From the NCBI GenBank assembly GCA_946620335.1, contig CAMONF010000145.1, forward strand, positions 1-9,199: a stretch of 9,199 bases of DNA, read 5' to 3'. The stretch comes from an uncultured Clostridia bacterium. GTDB taxonomy: Bacteria > Bacillota > Clostridia > Lachnospirales > Lachnospiraceae. Position 1 is the first letter of the stretch. Each line of letters begins with the position of its first letter. The position numbers and the translations under genes are program-made. The notes below the pieces were generated by a model that was given only the letters and a program-made list of their open reading frames with translations, did not search any database and was not told the DNA's origin. Of this stretch, positions 1 to 6,623 are shown piece by piece.

Positions 1-387
1 ACCCCCGGCGGCACCATCCTCATGGAAGCCCACAAGCAGCTCGAGGGGCTCATCCTCGACCGCGCCACCCTGGAGTTCAAGAAGGAAGTGGGCAACAAGC
101 TGGCCCAGGTCGTCTACGAAGGCAAGTGGTTCACTCCCCTCTGCGACGCGCTGGTAGCCTTCACCAAGTCCACCCAGGAGTACATGACCGGCGAAGTCAA
201 GTTCAAGCTCTACAAGGGCAACATCATCAAGGCCGGCACCACCTCTCCCTACAGCCTCTACAATGAGTCCCTGGCCTCCTTCACCACCGGCGATCTCTAC
301 GATCACCACGACGCCTCCGGATTCATCACCCTCTTCGGTCTGCCCTCCCTGGTCCGCGCCAAGGTCCTGCAGAACGCCGACAAGTAA
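1..387 (+). CDS. argG: Argininosuccinate synthase, C-terminal part (5' end outside window)
   Basis: This is the last 128 codons of argininosuccinate synthase, the ATP-dependent cytosolic enzyme that joins citrulline and aspartate in arginine biosynthesis. The frame is open from base 1 (TPGGTILMEAH) to a TAA at 385-387. The visible part matches the C-terminal region of the family: the LEGLILDRATLEFKK helix, the VYEGKWFTPL segment, the TGEVKFKLYKGN strand and the SPYSLYNESLASF segment, ending in a helix rich in Asp and His. The family is about 400 residues, so roughly the last third is present and the ATP-binding N-terminal domain lies off the window. No frameshift is seen. It converges with ptsH and shares the terminator at 532-579. 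A repeat element starts 3 nt after its stop codon. No argH follows, so any arginine operon must lie upstream. Confidence 0.95.
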   Translation, partial: TPGGTILMEAHKQLEGLILDRATLEFKKEVGNKLAQVVYEGKWFTPLCDALVAFTKSTQEYMTGEVKFKLYKGNIIKAGTTSPYSLYNESLASFTTGDLYDHHDASGFITLFGLPSLVRAKVLQNADK

Positions 388-390
388 ATA

Positions 391-476
391 AAAAGTGGGA
401 ATCAGGGATGGTTCCTTTTCCAAGCTGTCTTTGAAAAATGGGAATCAGGGACGGTTCCTTTTCCCGGTTTTCTTTG
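391..476. repeat. Two tandem 43-nt imperfect repeat units
   Basis: Units 391-433 and 434-476 match at 37 of 43 positions by eye. Each begins with an A-run, then TGGGAATCAGGGA-Y-GGTTCC and TTTTCC, and ends in TCTTTG. Differences cluster in the last third, plus A/G at unit position 5 and T/C at position 19. The first unit starts 3 nt after the argG stop. The unit core also occurs inverted at 483-515. From memory, similar GGGAATCAGGGACGGTTCC sequences are dispersed in clostridial genomes, which would suit a REP-like or MITE-like family, but I could not search for this. Confidence 0.85.
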
Positions 477-515
477 AAAACCGGGAAAAGGAACCGTCCC
501 TGATTCCCACTTTTT
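433..515. repeat. Perfect 34-bp inverted repeat with 3-nt loop (REP/MITE-like hairpin)
   Basis: Arm 439-472 is the exact reverse complement of arm 476-509, with only TTT (473-475) between them. After one A/C mismatch, four more A-T pairs and a G-T pair extend the stem to about 433/515. The left arm is most of the second tandem unit and the right arm is an inverted copy of it, including the diverged GGTTTTC end. It is longer and more perfect than an ordinary terminator and lies directly before one. It carries no gene; short reading frames across it have no ribosome binding site. A non-autonomous mobile or REP-type element is the likeliest nature. Confidence 0.85.
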
Positions 516-531
516 CAGTCGCGCAGAAAGA

Positions 532-579
532 TATAAAAAGGCTGTCTGACAAGCTTGCCTGTCAGACAGCCTTTTTATA
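532..579. terminator. Bidirectional rho-independent terminator for argG (+) and ptsH (-)
   Basis: A perfect 19-bp stem pairs 532-550 with 561-579 around a 10-nt loop (551-560). The core is GGCTGTCTGAC / GTCAGACAGCC, flanked by AAAAA on one side and TTTTT on the other, so either strand gives a GC-rich stem followed by a U-run. It sits between two convergent genes, about 29 nt past the ptsH stop. argG reaches it only after the repeat element. Confidence 0.93.
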
Positions 580-607
580 CCCTTTTGGGTGCTGATCCAT
601 TAGAACC

Positions 608-865
608 TTACAGATTAGCCTTCATGAAAGCTTCCAGCTCAGCAGCGGCGGCGACTTCGTCCTCGCCCTCGATGGTGAACTCGACTTCCTGGCCCTGCTT
701 GGCGCCCAGGCTCATGACAGCCAGGAGCTTGGTGGCCTTCGCGGACTTGCCGTCCTTGGAGATGGTGATGTTGGAGGAGAACTTCTTGGCAGCCTTGACA
801 AGCTCGCCGGCCGGACGGGCATGGATGCCTTCAGCGTCTGTAAGAACATAAGTAAATTTCTGCAT
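608..865 (-). CDS. ptsH: HPr phosphocarrier protein, variant with Lys at the Ser46 position
   Basis: This 85-aa protein is HPr, the small cytosolic carrier that takes phosphate from enzyme I on a histidine and hands it to the EIIA domains of PTS transporters. The active site GIHARPAG spans residues 13-20, with His15 and Arg17 in place, and the VMSLG segment lies at 50-54. Length is normal and no gap is needed to align it with Bacillus subtilis HPr as I recall it. In that alignment position 46, normally the Ser phosphorylated by HPr kinase, is Lys (ATKLLAVMSLG). Phosphotransfer should be intact, but signalling through Ser46-phosphate to CcpA should not be possible. The ATG at 863-865 is preceded by AAAAGGAGA (873-881). 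It has its own promoter and terminator and lies downstream of the fructose operon on the same strand. Confidence 0.95.
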   Translation of the reverse strand: MQKFTYVLTDAEGIHARPAGELVKAAKKFSSNITISKDGKSAKATKLLAVMSLGAKQGQEVEFTIEGEDEVAAAAELEAFMKANL

Positions 866-895
866 GATATTATCTCCTTTTTGATTTAATGGCCC

Positions 896-924
896 GGGGT
901 GGAACCTCGAAAAGGCTTCCCCCC
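896..924 (-). other. Hairpin in the ptsH 5' leader
   Basis: The arms GGGGTGGAACC (896-906) and GGCTTCCCCCC (914-924) pair around a 7-nt loop as 4 + 4 + 2 base pairs, with one unpaired base on each arm. It lies between the predicted promoter and the ptsH ribosome binding site and has no U-run after it in the ptsH direction, so it does not look like a terminator. A role in mRNA stability or leader regulation is possible but not shown. Confidence 0.55.
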
Positions 925-937
925 GCGCATTCTTTTT

Positions 938-950
938 GTATTATAGCACA
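938..950 (-). promoter_or_regulatory. Extended -10 promoter for ptsH
   Basis: Read on the minus strand, this is TGTGCTATAATAC: a perfect TATAAT (940-945) with TG one base upstream, the extended -10 motif. No good -35 is seen at 16-18 nt, which is usual for extended -10 promoters. Transcription would begin near 933, giving a leader of about 68 nt with the 896-924 hairpin. It lets ptsH be expressed independently of fruA. Confidence 0.7.
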
Positions 951-1024
951 ACTTCCATAAAAGGCCAGTAGAACCGACAGAATTTCCGTGATATTTCACA
1001 GATTCTTAACTAATCTGCACCCGC

Positions 1025-1051
1025 GGCAAGGGATATCAGGCATCCCCTGCC
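1025..1051 (-). other. Hairpin downstream of fruA, no U-run
   Basis: GGCAAGGGAT (1025-1034) pairs with ATCCCCTGCC (1042-1051) around a 7-nt loop: 10 pairs, one of them a wobble pair in the minus-strand RNA. It lies 23 nt past the fruA stop. No T-run follows on the minus strand, so it is not a classical terminator. It may mark a processed or rho-dependent 3' end, or allow read-through into ptsH. Confidence 0.5.
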
Positions 1052-1074
1052 TGCGGATTGCCGGATGCGTGTCT

Positions 1075-3006
1075 TTATTTTCCGGCCTTCTTCTTCATGG
1101 CGGTCAGGATCACGCAGCCGACGATGGAGCCGATGAGGACAGCCACGATGTAGAGTGGCCACTTGCCGATGATTGGGAATACCCAGAGGCCGCCGTGCGG
1201 GGCCGGGCTGGTGCATCCGAAGACAGCCGTCAGAGCGCCGGATACGGCGGAGCCGATGATGCAGGCCGGAAGGACGCGCTGCGGTTCGGCAGCCGCGAAG
1301 GGGATGGCGCCTTCAGAGATGAAGGAGATACCCATGATGTAGTTGACGAGACCGGCCTTCTGCTGGTCCTCTGTCCAGAGGTCCTTGAAGAAGGTGGTGG
1401 AGAGGGCGATGGCGATGGGCGGGACCATGCCGCCGGCCATGATGGCCGCCATGATGATCTGGCCGGTCGGGTCACCGGACTCCATAGACTGGCTCAGCAT
1501 GGCAAGACCAAAGGCGTAGGAGGCCTTGTTGAAGGGGCCGCCCATGTCGATGGACATCATGCCGCCGGTGATGGCGCCCAGAAGGACCAGGTTGGATGTG
1601 CCCATGCTTTGCAGGAGGCTGGCCATGGCGCCGTTGATGCCGGAGAAGACCGGGTTGACGGTGAACATGATAAGACCGATGCCCAGCATGCCAAACAGCG
1701 GGTAGAGAAGGACCGGCTTGATGCCCTCCAGGGAATCCGGAAGCTTCTCGCACTGCTTCTCAAGCCACTTGGTCAGATAACCACCGGCAAAGCCTGCGAA
1801 CATGGCGCCCAGGAAGCCGCCGCCGACCGCTGCCGCGGAACCGAAGACGGAGAACCAGGAGGAACCTGCGTTAGCCAGGAAGCCGCCCGCCATACCAACG
1901 GCAAGACCCGGACGGTCAGCGATGGACATGGCGATGAAGCCGGCCAGGATCGGAAGCATGAAGCCGAAGGCAGCGCTGCCGGTCTGGTTGAAGAAGCGGG
2001 CAAGGCCTGTAGCGGAGCCAAGGCTGGAGCCGGCGTCCGGAGCCATGATACCGTCGACCAGGAAGGAGAGGGCGATCAGAATACCGCCGCCGACGACGAA
2101 GGGAAGCATGTGGGAGACGCCGTTCATCAGGTTCTTGTAGAAGGACCGGACGAAGCCTTCGTCAGCCGGAGCCGCTGCCGCTGCCGGAGCGGAGCCGTCA
2201 AGGACCGGGGCCTGGTTGTTGATAATCGTGTTGATCAGCTCCTCAGGCTTGTTGATGCCGGCGGAGACGGAGGTCTGGAGGACCTGCTTGCCGCCGAAAC
2301 GGGCCAGGTCGATCTTCTTGTCGGCCGCGATGATGATGCCCTGGGCGTTCTTGATTTCCTCAGCCGTGAGGATGTTCTTGGCACCTGCTGAACCCTGGGT
2401 CTCAGCCTTAAGGATGTAACCCATTTCCTTGGCCTTCTTCTCAAGGGCCTCGGCTGCCATGTAGGTATGGGCGATACCGGTGGGGCAGGCGGTGATGGCC
2501 AGGATCTGCGGGCCGCCGCCGTAGGACTTGTTCTCCTCTGCCTCCAGCTTCTCAGCCTCTGCCTTATCGACGATGGAGCGGAACTCCTCAACGGACTTGG
2601 CGTTGCGCAGGGCATCCGTAAAGTCGTCGTCCATAAGGAGTGTGGACAGTCTAGAAAGGACTTCCAGGTGGACATTTTCCTTGGTGTTGGGGGCCGCGAT
2701 CAGGAAAATGATGTTGGACGGCTCATCGTCCGGCGCATCGTAGTCGACGCCGCCCGGAACCGTCATGGCAGCCAGGCCGGGCCTGTCGACCGCGTCCGTC
2801 TTGGCATGCGGAATGGCAATACCTTCGCCGATGGCTGTGCTCGTCTCCGCCTCACGGGCAAGGACGGCAGCCTTATACTTCTGCTTATCATTGATGTTGC
2901 CTTCCTTGACCATGAGCTCGACCATCTGGTCAATGGCTTCCGCCTTGTTCTTGGGGCTTCCGCCGAGCTTAATGCCCTCAGGCTTCAGTAAATCAGTGAT
3001 TCTCAT
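1075..3006 (-). CDS. fruA: Fructose-specific PTS transporter, fused EIIA-EIIB-EIIC
   Basis: This 643-aa membrane permease imports fructose and phosphorylates it to fructose-1-phosphate. Three domains run in the order A-B-C. EIIA (about 1-150) has the phospho-His67 in GIAIPHAKTD. EIIB (about 167-265) has the phospho-Cys174 in ITACPTGIAHTYMAAEAL. An Ala/Pro-rich linker covers about 266-284. EIIC (about 285-640) is hydrophobic and contains LPFVVGGGILIALSF, MGGPFNKASYAF and the conserved GAIPFAAAEPQRVLP. Length matches the one-chain FruA of Firmicutes (about 630-650 aa). The ATG (3004-3006) follows AAGGAGGA (3013-3020) at 6 nt. It is the third gene after fruR and fruK, with a 121-nt gap behind fruK containing a hairpin. 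The fruK partner supports fructose rather than mannose as substrate. Confidence 0.95.
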   Translation of the reverse strand: MRITDLLKPEGIKLGGSPKNKAEAIDQMVELMVKEGNINDKQKYKAAVLAREAETSTAIGEGIAIPHAKTDAVDRPGLAAMTVPGGVDYDAPDDEPSNIIFLIAAPNTKENVHLEVLSRLSTLLMDDDFTDALRNAKSVEEFRSIVDKAEAEKLEAEENKSYGGGPQILAITACPTGIAHTYMAAEALEKKAKEMGYILKAETQGSAGAKNILTAEEIKNAQGIIIAADKKIDLARFGGKQVLQTSVSAGINKPEELINTIINNQAPVLDGSAPAAAAAPADEGFVRSFYKNLMNGVSHMLPFVVGGGILIALSFLVDGIMAPDAGSSLGSATGLARFFNQTGSAAFGFMLPILAGFIAMSIADRPGLAVGMAGGFLANAGSSWFSVFGSAAAVGGGFLGAMFAGFAGGYLTKWLEKQCEKLPDSLEGIKPVLLYPLFGMLGIGLIMFTVNPVFSGINGAMASLLQSMGTSNLVLLGAITGGMMSIDMGGPFNKASYAFGLAMLSQSMESGDPTGQIIMAAIMAGGMVPPIAIALSTTFFKDLWTEDQQKAGLVNYIMGISFISEGAIPFAAAEPQRVLPACIIGSAVSGALTAVFGCTSPAPHGGLWVFPIIGKWPLYIVAVLIGSIVGCVILTAMKKKAGK

Positions 3007-3054
3007 TACCTATCCTCCTTATAAGAAATCTATAGCCAGCGCTCTCCTCCCTCA

Positions 3055-3079
3055 GATCCGCCGTCCACAGCCGCGGACC
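3055..3079 (-). other. Intercistronic hairpin between fruK and fruA
   Basis: GATCCGC (3055-3061) and GCGGACC (3073-3079) form a 7-bp stem with one wobble pair in the minus-strand RNA and an 11-nt loop. No U-run follows, so a terminator is unlikely. It sits in the only sizeable gap inside the fru operon (3007-3127). In that gap I see nothing else beyond the fruA ribosome binding site. It could stabilise or delimit the fruA part of the message. Stems this short arise by chance in GC-rich DNA. Confidence 0.35.
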
Positions 3080-3127
3080 CAGTGATCGTAAGGTCGGAAA
3101 TACGCAGAACTAACCAGGTTGATTGCC

Positions 3128-4036
3128 TCAGCCCAGCTGGGCCAGCAGCGCCTCGACCTCGGGTCTCGTCGCCAGATCCGGTGAGAAGGCGCTCGCGGAA
3201 CCCGTGCAGAGCCCCATCTTGAAGGCCTTCTCGTAGTCGCCGTCATTGTCCAGGAAGCCGGTCACGAAGCCGGCGACCATGGAGTCACCCGCACCAACGG
3301 AGTTGACCACGGTTCCCTTGGGGGCCGCAGACCTGAGCACATCGCCCTTCTCGGAAATGAACACAGCGCCCTCTCCCGCCATGGAGATCAGGATATTGCG
3401 TCCGCCCATCTCCTGAAGCTTCTTCGCGTAGGGGATGACCTCGTCCTTGGTCTTCAGCGTCACACCGAACATATCGCCCAGCTCATGGTTGTTGGGCTTG
3501 ATGAGGAAGGGATGGAACTTTAAGACCTTGAGCAGAAGGTCTCTCTCCGCATCCACCACGATATCGATCCCGCGGCCTTCCAGACGGCTCATGATCCGCT
3601 CATACATATCGCTGGGAAGCGTGTTCGGCACACTGCCGGAGATGATGAGCATATCGCCCGCCACCAGCTTGTCCAGCTTTTCGTAGAGCTCCTGCACGTT
3701 CTCCTCCGTGATCTTGGGGCCCTGGCCGTTCAGTTCGGTCTCCTCATTGGACTTGATCTTGCAGTTGATCCGGGACATGCCCTCCTTGACCTCGATGAAG
3801 TCGGAGCCGACATTGAAGCCCTTTAAGCGGTCAGCGATCTCCCGCCCTGTGAAGCCGGCCATGAAGCCCAGCGCGATGCTGTCGTGGCCGAGGTTCTTCA
3901 GAACGATGGAGACGTTGATTCCCTTGCCGCCCGGGAGAATGTTCTCGTAGGTCGTACGGTTGATCACGCCGAGCCTGAAATTGTCGGTGCGGACAATGTA
4001 ATCCAGGGACGGGTTAAAGGTTACCGTGTAAATCAT
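3128..4036 (-). CDS. fruK: 1-phosphofructokinase
   Basis: This 302-aa PfkB-family sugar kinase uses ATP to convert fructose-1-phosphate to fructose-1,6-bisphosphate in the cytosol, bringing imported fructose into glycolysis. Visible family features are the N-terminal MIYTVTFNPSLDY, the first PfkB signature around GGKGINVS (36-43), the substrate-side LIISGSVP (130-137), KPNNHEL (180-186), and the second signature VNSVGAGDSMVAGF (244-257) with the catalytic base Asp251. The length is typical. It begins with ATG at 4034-4036, overlapping the fruR stop codon as ATGA, and GGAGGTGA (4041-4048) lies 4 nt upstream inside fruR, so translation is probably coupled to fruR. The related LacC and 6-phosphofructokinase 2 enzymes share the fold, but the fruA neighbour favours FruK. 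Confidence 0.95.
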   Translation of the reverse strand: MIYTVTFNPSLDYIVRTDNFRLGVINRTTYENILPGGKGINVSIVLKNLGHDSIALGFMAGFTGREIADRLKGFNVGSDFIEVKEGMSRINCKIKSNEETELNGQGPKITEENVQELYEKLDKLVAGDMLIISGSVPNTLPSDMYERIMSRLEGRGIDIVVDAERDLLLKVLKFHPFLIKPNNHELGDMFGVTLKTKDEVIPYAKKLQEMGGRNILISMAGEGAVFISEKGDVLRSAAPKGTVVNSVGAGDSMVAGFVTGFLDNDGDYEKAFKMGLCTGSASAFSPDLATRPEVEALLAQLG

Positions 4037-4782
4037 TTCATCACCTCCACAATGTGCTCATACTTCTGATACTTTTTATCCGGAATCCGGTCCGTGACGA
4101 TCGTGGCGCTCTCGAACTCTCCGAAGGACACCGGCGAAATCACGGAGAACTTGCTCCGGTCGCATAAAACATACCGCTTGGCGGCCTGTCTCATGGACAC
4201 CTGTTTGACCAGGGCTTCATTTACCTCGGGGGTCGTGAAGCCGGCCTTCTCGTCCACCCCGTTGGTGCCCCAGAATCCAAGGGTAAAATGATACTTTTTG
4301 ATGCTGTCCGCTGCCAGTCCGCCGACGATGGCTTCCGTCCGGCTCTTCATCTCCCCCTCGGGCAGAAAGACCCGGCAGCCCTTGACAGCCAGCTTCATGG
4401 CAATCATGACAGAGTTGGTCATGTAGACAGCCTCCGTCTCAGTGATGGCGTCGGCCAGCGCCTCCGCCGTCGTGCCGGAGTCTATGTAAACAAAATCCTC
4501 CGGAGAAATAAGACGTGCCGCATAGCGGCCGATCGCCTGCTTCTCCTCAAGATGCAGGGTCTTCTTTTCCGCCATGGACATCTCCTGCACCATGTAGCGG
4601 GCGTCCAGGCAGGTCGCCCCGCCATGGACCTTGACCAGCTTGCCGGCCTTGTGAAGCTGGCTGAGATCCCGCCTGATCGTCGATGGAGAGGCGCCGAGTC
4701 TCTTCTCCAGTTCCGGCACCGTCACCGACTTCTCCTTCTCCAGAATGTCAAGAATAAATCTCCATCTTTCTTCTGTTAACAT
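4033..4782 (-). CDS. fruR: DeoR-family fructose operon regulator
   Basis: This 249-aa DNA-binding protein heads the fructose operon. Residues 1-57 form the DeoR winged helix-turn-helix, with the recognition part SPSTIRRDLSQLHKAG (32-47) and the HGGA end (53-56). From about 75 to 230 is the DeoR effector domain, with the phosphosugar-binding pattern YIDSGTTAEAL (99-109), TNS (122-124) and GTNGVDEKAGFTTP (172-185). By analogy with characterised FruR proteins it should repress fruRKA until fructose-1-phosphate accumulates; that is family knowledge plus context, not read from this sequence. The ATG (4780-4782) has a modest GAGGA-type site upstream. Its end overlaps fruK by 4 nt. A sigma-A promoter lies 35-63 nt upstream of the start codon, and candidate operators further out. 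Other DeoR sugar regulators look alike, so the name rests on the neighbours. Confidence 0.9.
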   Translation of the reverse strand: MLTEERWRFILDILEKEKSVTVPELEKRLGASPSTIRRDLSQLHKAGKLVKVHGGATCLDARYMVQEMSMAEKKTLHLEEKQAIGRYAARLISPEDFVYIDSGTTAEALADAITETEAVYMTNSVMIAMKLAVKGCRVFLPEGEMKSRTEAIVGGLAADSIKKYHFTLGFWGTNGVDEKAGFTTPEVNEALVKQVSMRQAAKRYVLCDRSKFSVISPVSFGEFESATIVTDRIPDKKYQKYEHIVEVMK

Positions 4783-4816
4783 TTTTCAGTCCTCACTGTC
4801 TGGATCCGATACGTCC

Positions 4817-4845
4817 ATAATATCACCAAGTGTGGTCGTATTCAA
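4817..4845 (-). promoter_or_regulatory. Sigma-A promoter of the fruR-fruK-fruA operon
   Basis: Minus strand: TTGAAT (-35, at 4840-4845), a 17-nt spacer, then TATTAT (-10, at 4817-4822), with TG one base before the -10. The -35 matches consensus at 4 of 6 positions and the -10 at 5 of 6. Predicted transcription starts near 4810, leaving a leader of roughly 28 nt before the fruR ATG. It is the best promoter-like match upstream of the operon. Confidence 0.7.
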
Positions 4846-4887
4846 CCAAATCCGCTCACTCAGTCCGCCAAAAGTACCCCCTAAATT

Positions 4888-4933
4888 TTGTATATTTTTT
4901 ACAATCCCAGATTGTCTTGTTTTGCATCTTGTT
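4888..4933 (-). promoter_or_regulatory. Candidate FruR operator region and possible distal promoter
   Basis: An AT-rich stretch holds a dyad TTGTA-7nt-TACAA (4888-4904) and, on the plus strand, two direct TCTTGTT motifs exactly 12 nt apart (4915-4921 and 4927-4933). A weak second minus-strand promoter can be drawn as AAGACA (4913-4918), 18 nt, TATACA (4889-4894); the dyad would then cover its -10 and the direct repeats its -35. T-rich direct repeats of this kind suit DeoR-family sites, but no binding is shown, and the nearer promoter at 4817-4845 lies downstream of all of them. Confidence 0.35.
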
Positions 4934-4948
4934 GCGTTTTGACAAATC

Positions 4949-5013
4949 AAAAAGCGGATGCAGTCATTTCCAACCATTTTCAACCAGTTGTAAATGAATA
5001 CATCCGCCTTTTT
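4949..5013 (-). terminator. Branched inverted repeat, terminator of hflX
   Basis: GCGGATG (4954-4960) pairs with CATCCGC (5001-5007), flanked by A5 (4949-4953) and T5 (5009-5013). Inside a 3-nt internal loop, TCATTT (4964-4969) pairs with AAATGA (4992-4997). The inner loop carries repeated CAACCA and a small CAAC/GTTG dyad. On the minus strand the outer stem is followed by TTTTTG, so it fits a terminator for hflX, whose stop lies about 25 nt before it. The near-symmetrical flanks would also allow termination on the plus strand. The two-storey stem is unusual for a simple terminator. Confidence 0.7.
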
Positions 5014-5037
5014 ATGCTTTTCTATGACTGTTCCTGA

Positions 5038-6399
<1,362 letters not shown>

Positions 6400-6402
6400 A
6401 GG

Positions 6403-6410
6403 TCTCCTTT
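6403..6410 (-). promoter_or_regulatory. Shine-Dalgarno site deciding the hflX start
   Basis: Minus-strand AAAGGAGA lies 3 nt before the ATG at 6397-6399. The spacing is short but the match is strong, and neither alternative in-frame ATG (6418-6420, 6586-6588) has a comparably good site. This supports the 453-aa protein. Confidence 0.75.
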
Positions 6411-6419
6411 CTCCGGCCA

Positions 6420-6477
6420 TTTGAGCCGGGCGGCGCCAGACCTGCAGACCGCTTTGGCGTCCGCAAGACCCGGCAAA
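6420..6477 (-). other. Long leader hairpin upstream of hflX
   Basis: GCCGGG (6425-6430) pairs with CCCGGC (6469-6474), continued by TTT/AAA (6420-6422 with 6475-6477) across a 2-nt bulge. An inner stem pairs GCGCCA (6433-6438) with TGGCGT (6455-6460), with one wobble pair in the plus-strand reading. It follows the 6490-6516 terminator and ends about 10 nt before the Shine-Dalgarno site. Its upstream arm repeats ten bases of the terminator arm (6465-6474 equals 6494-6503). An alternative fold between terminator and leader is therefore possible. Confidence 0.5.
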
Positions 6478-6489
6478 TGCATATGTTCT

Positions 6490-6516
6490 AAAAAAGACCC
6501 GGCGCTGCAGGCCGGG
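6490..6516 (-). terminator. Rho-independent terminator between the TPR lipoprotein gene and hflX
   Basis: Minus strand: CCCGGC (6511-6516), a 7-nt loop, GCCGGG (6498-6503), then TCTTTTTT. The stem is short but all G-C, and the U-run is good. It lies 107 nt past the TPR gene stop and 90 nt before the hflX ATG. It can end the prfA operon transcript, act as an attenuator in an hflX leader, or both. I found no convincing promoter between it and hflX. Confidence 0.75.
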
Positions 6517-6623
6517 CCTTGAGGAAGGTGTTCGATATAAGATGTCTTTGCGTTTCCTGAGCGAATGTGACCGGATGAAAAGGCTCATCCTCTACTGTCT
6601 TCCGCCGGGAAATAAATTCATTT

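Noticed and set aside
395..595. A 66-codon frame across the repeats after argG
   Set aside because: It reads through the 34-bp hairpin and the terminator, so its peptide is only the translated repeat.
988..999. Dyad GTGA-TATT-TCAC upstream of the ptsH promoter
   Set aside because: Only 4 bp per half and no neighbouring copy; easily chance, though an operator cannot be excluded.
988..2391. A 467-codon open frame on the plus strand antisense to fruA
   Set aside because: It is a shadow of the GC-rich fruA codons, low in complexity (rich in Gly, Asp, His, Ala), with no recognisable domain or ribosome binding site. FruA on the other strand is certain.
3131..3142. Palindrome GCCCAGCTGGGC at the 3' end of fruK
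   Set aside because: It lies in coding sequence (final codons of fruK) with no loop and no T-run, so not a terminator.
4931..4945. A cre-like (CcpA) site around TCAAAACGCAACAAG on the minus strand
   Set aside because: It has several mismatches to the cre consensus, including in the 3' half; too weak to annotate.
4786..4983. A 65-codon minus-strand frame starting with TTG and ending just before fruR
   Set aside because: It has no ribosome binding site and overlaps the hflX terminator and the fru promoter; the peptide shows no domain.
6400..6588. A 63-residue N-terminal extension of HflX from the ATG at 6586-6588
   Set aside because: The extension does not resemble HflX, crosses a terminator with a U-run and has a poor ribosome site, while the inner ATG at 6397-6399 has a strong one. 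Kept only as a possible leader frame.
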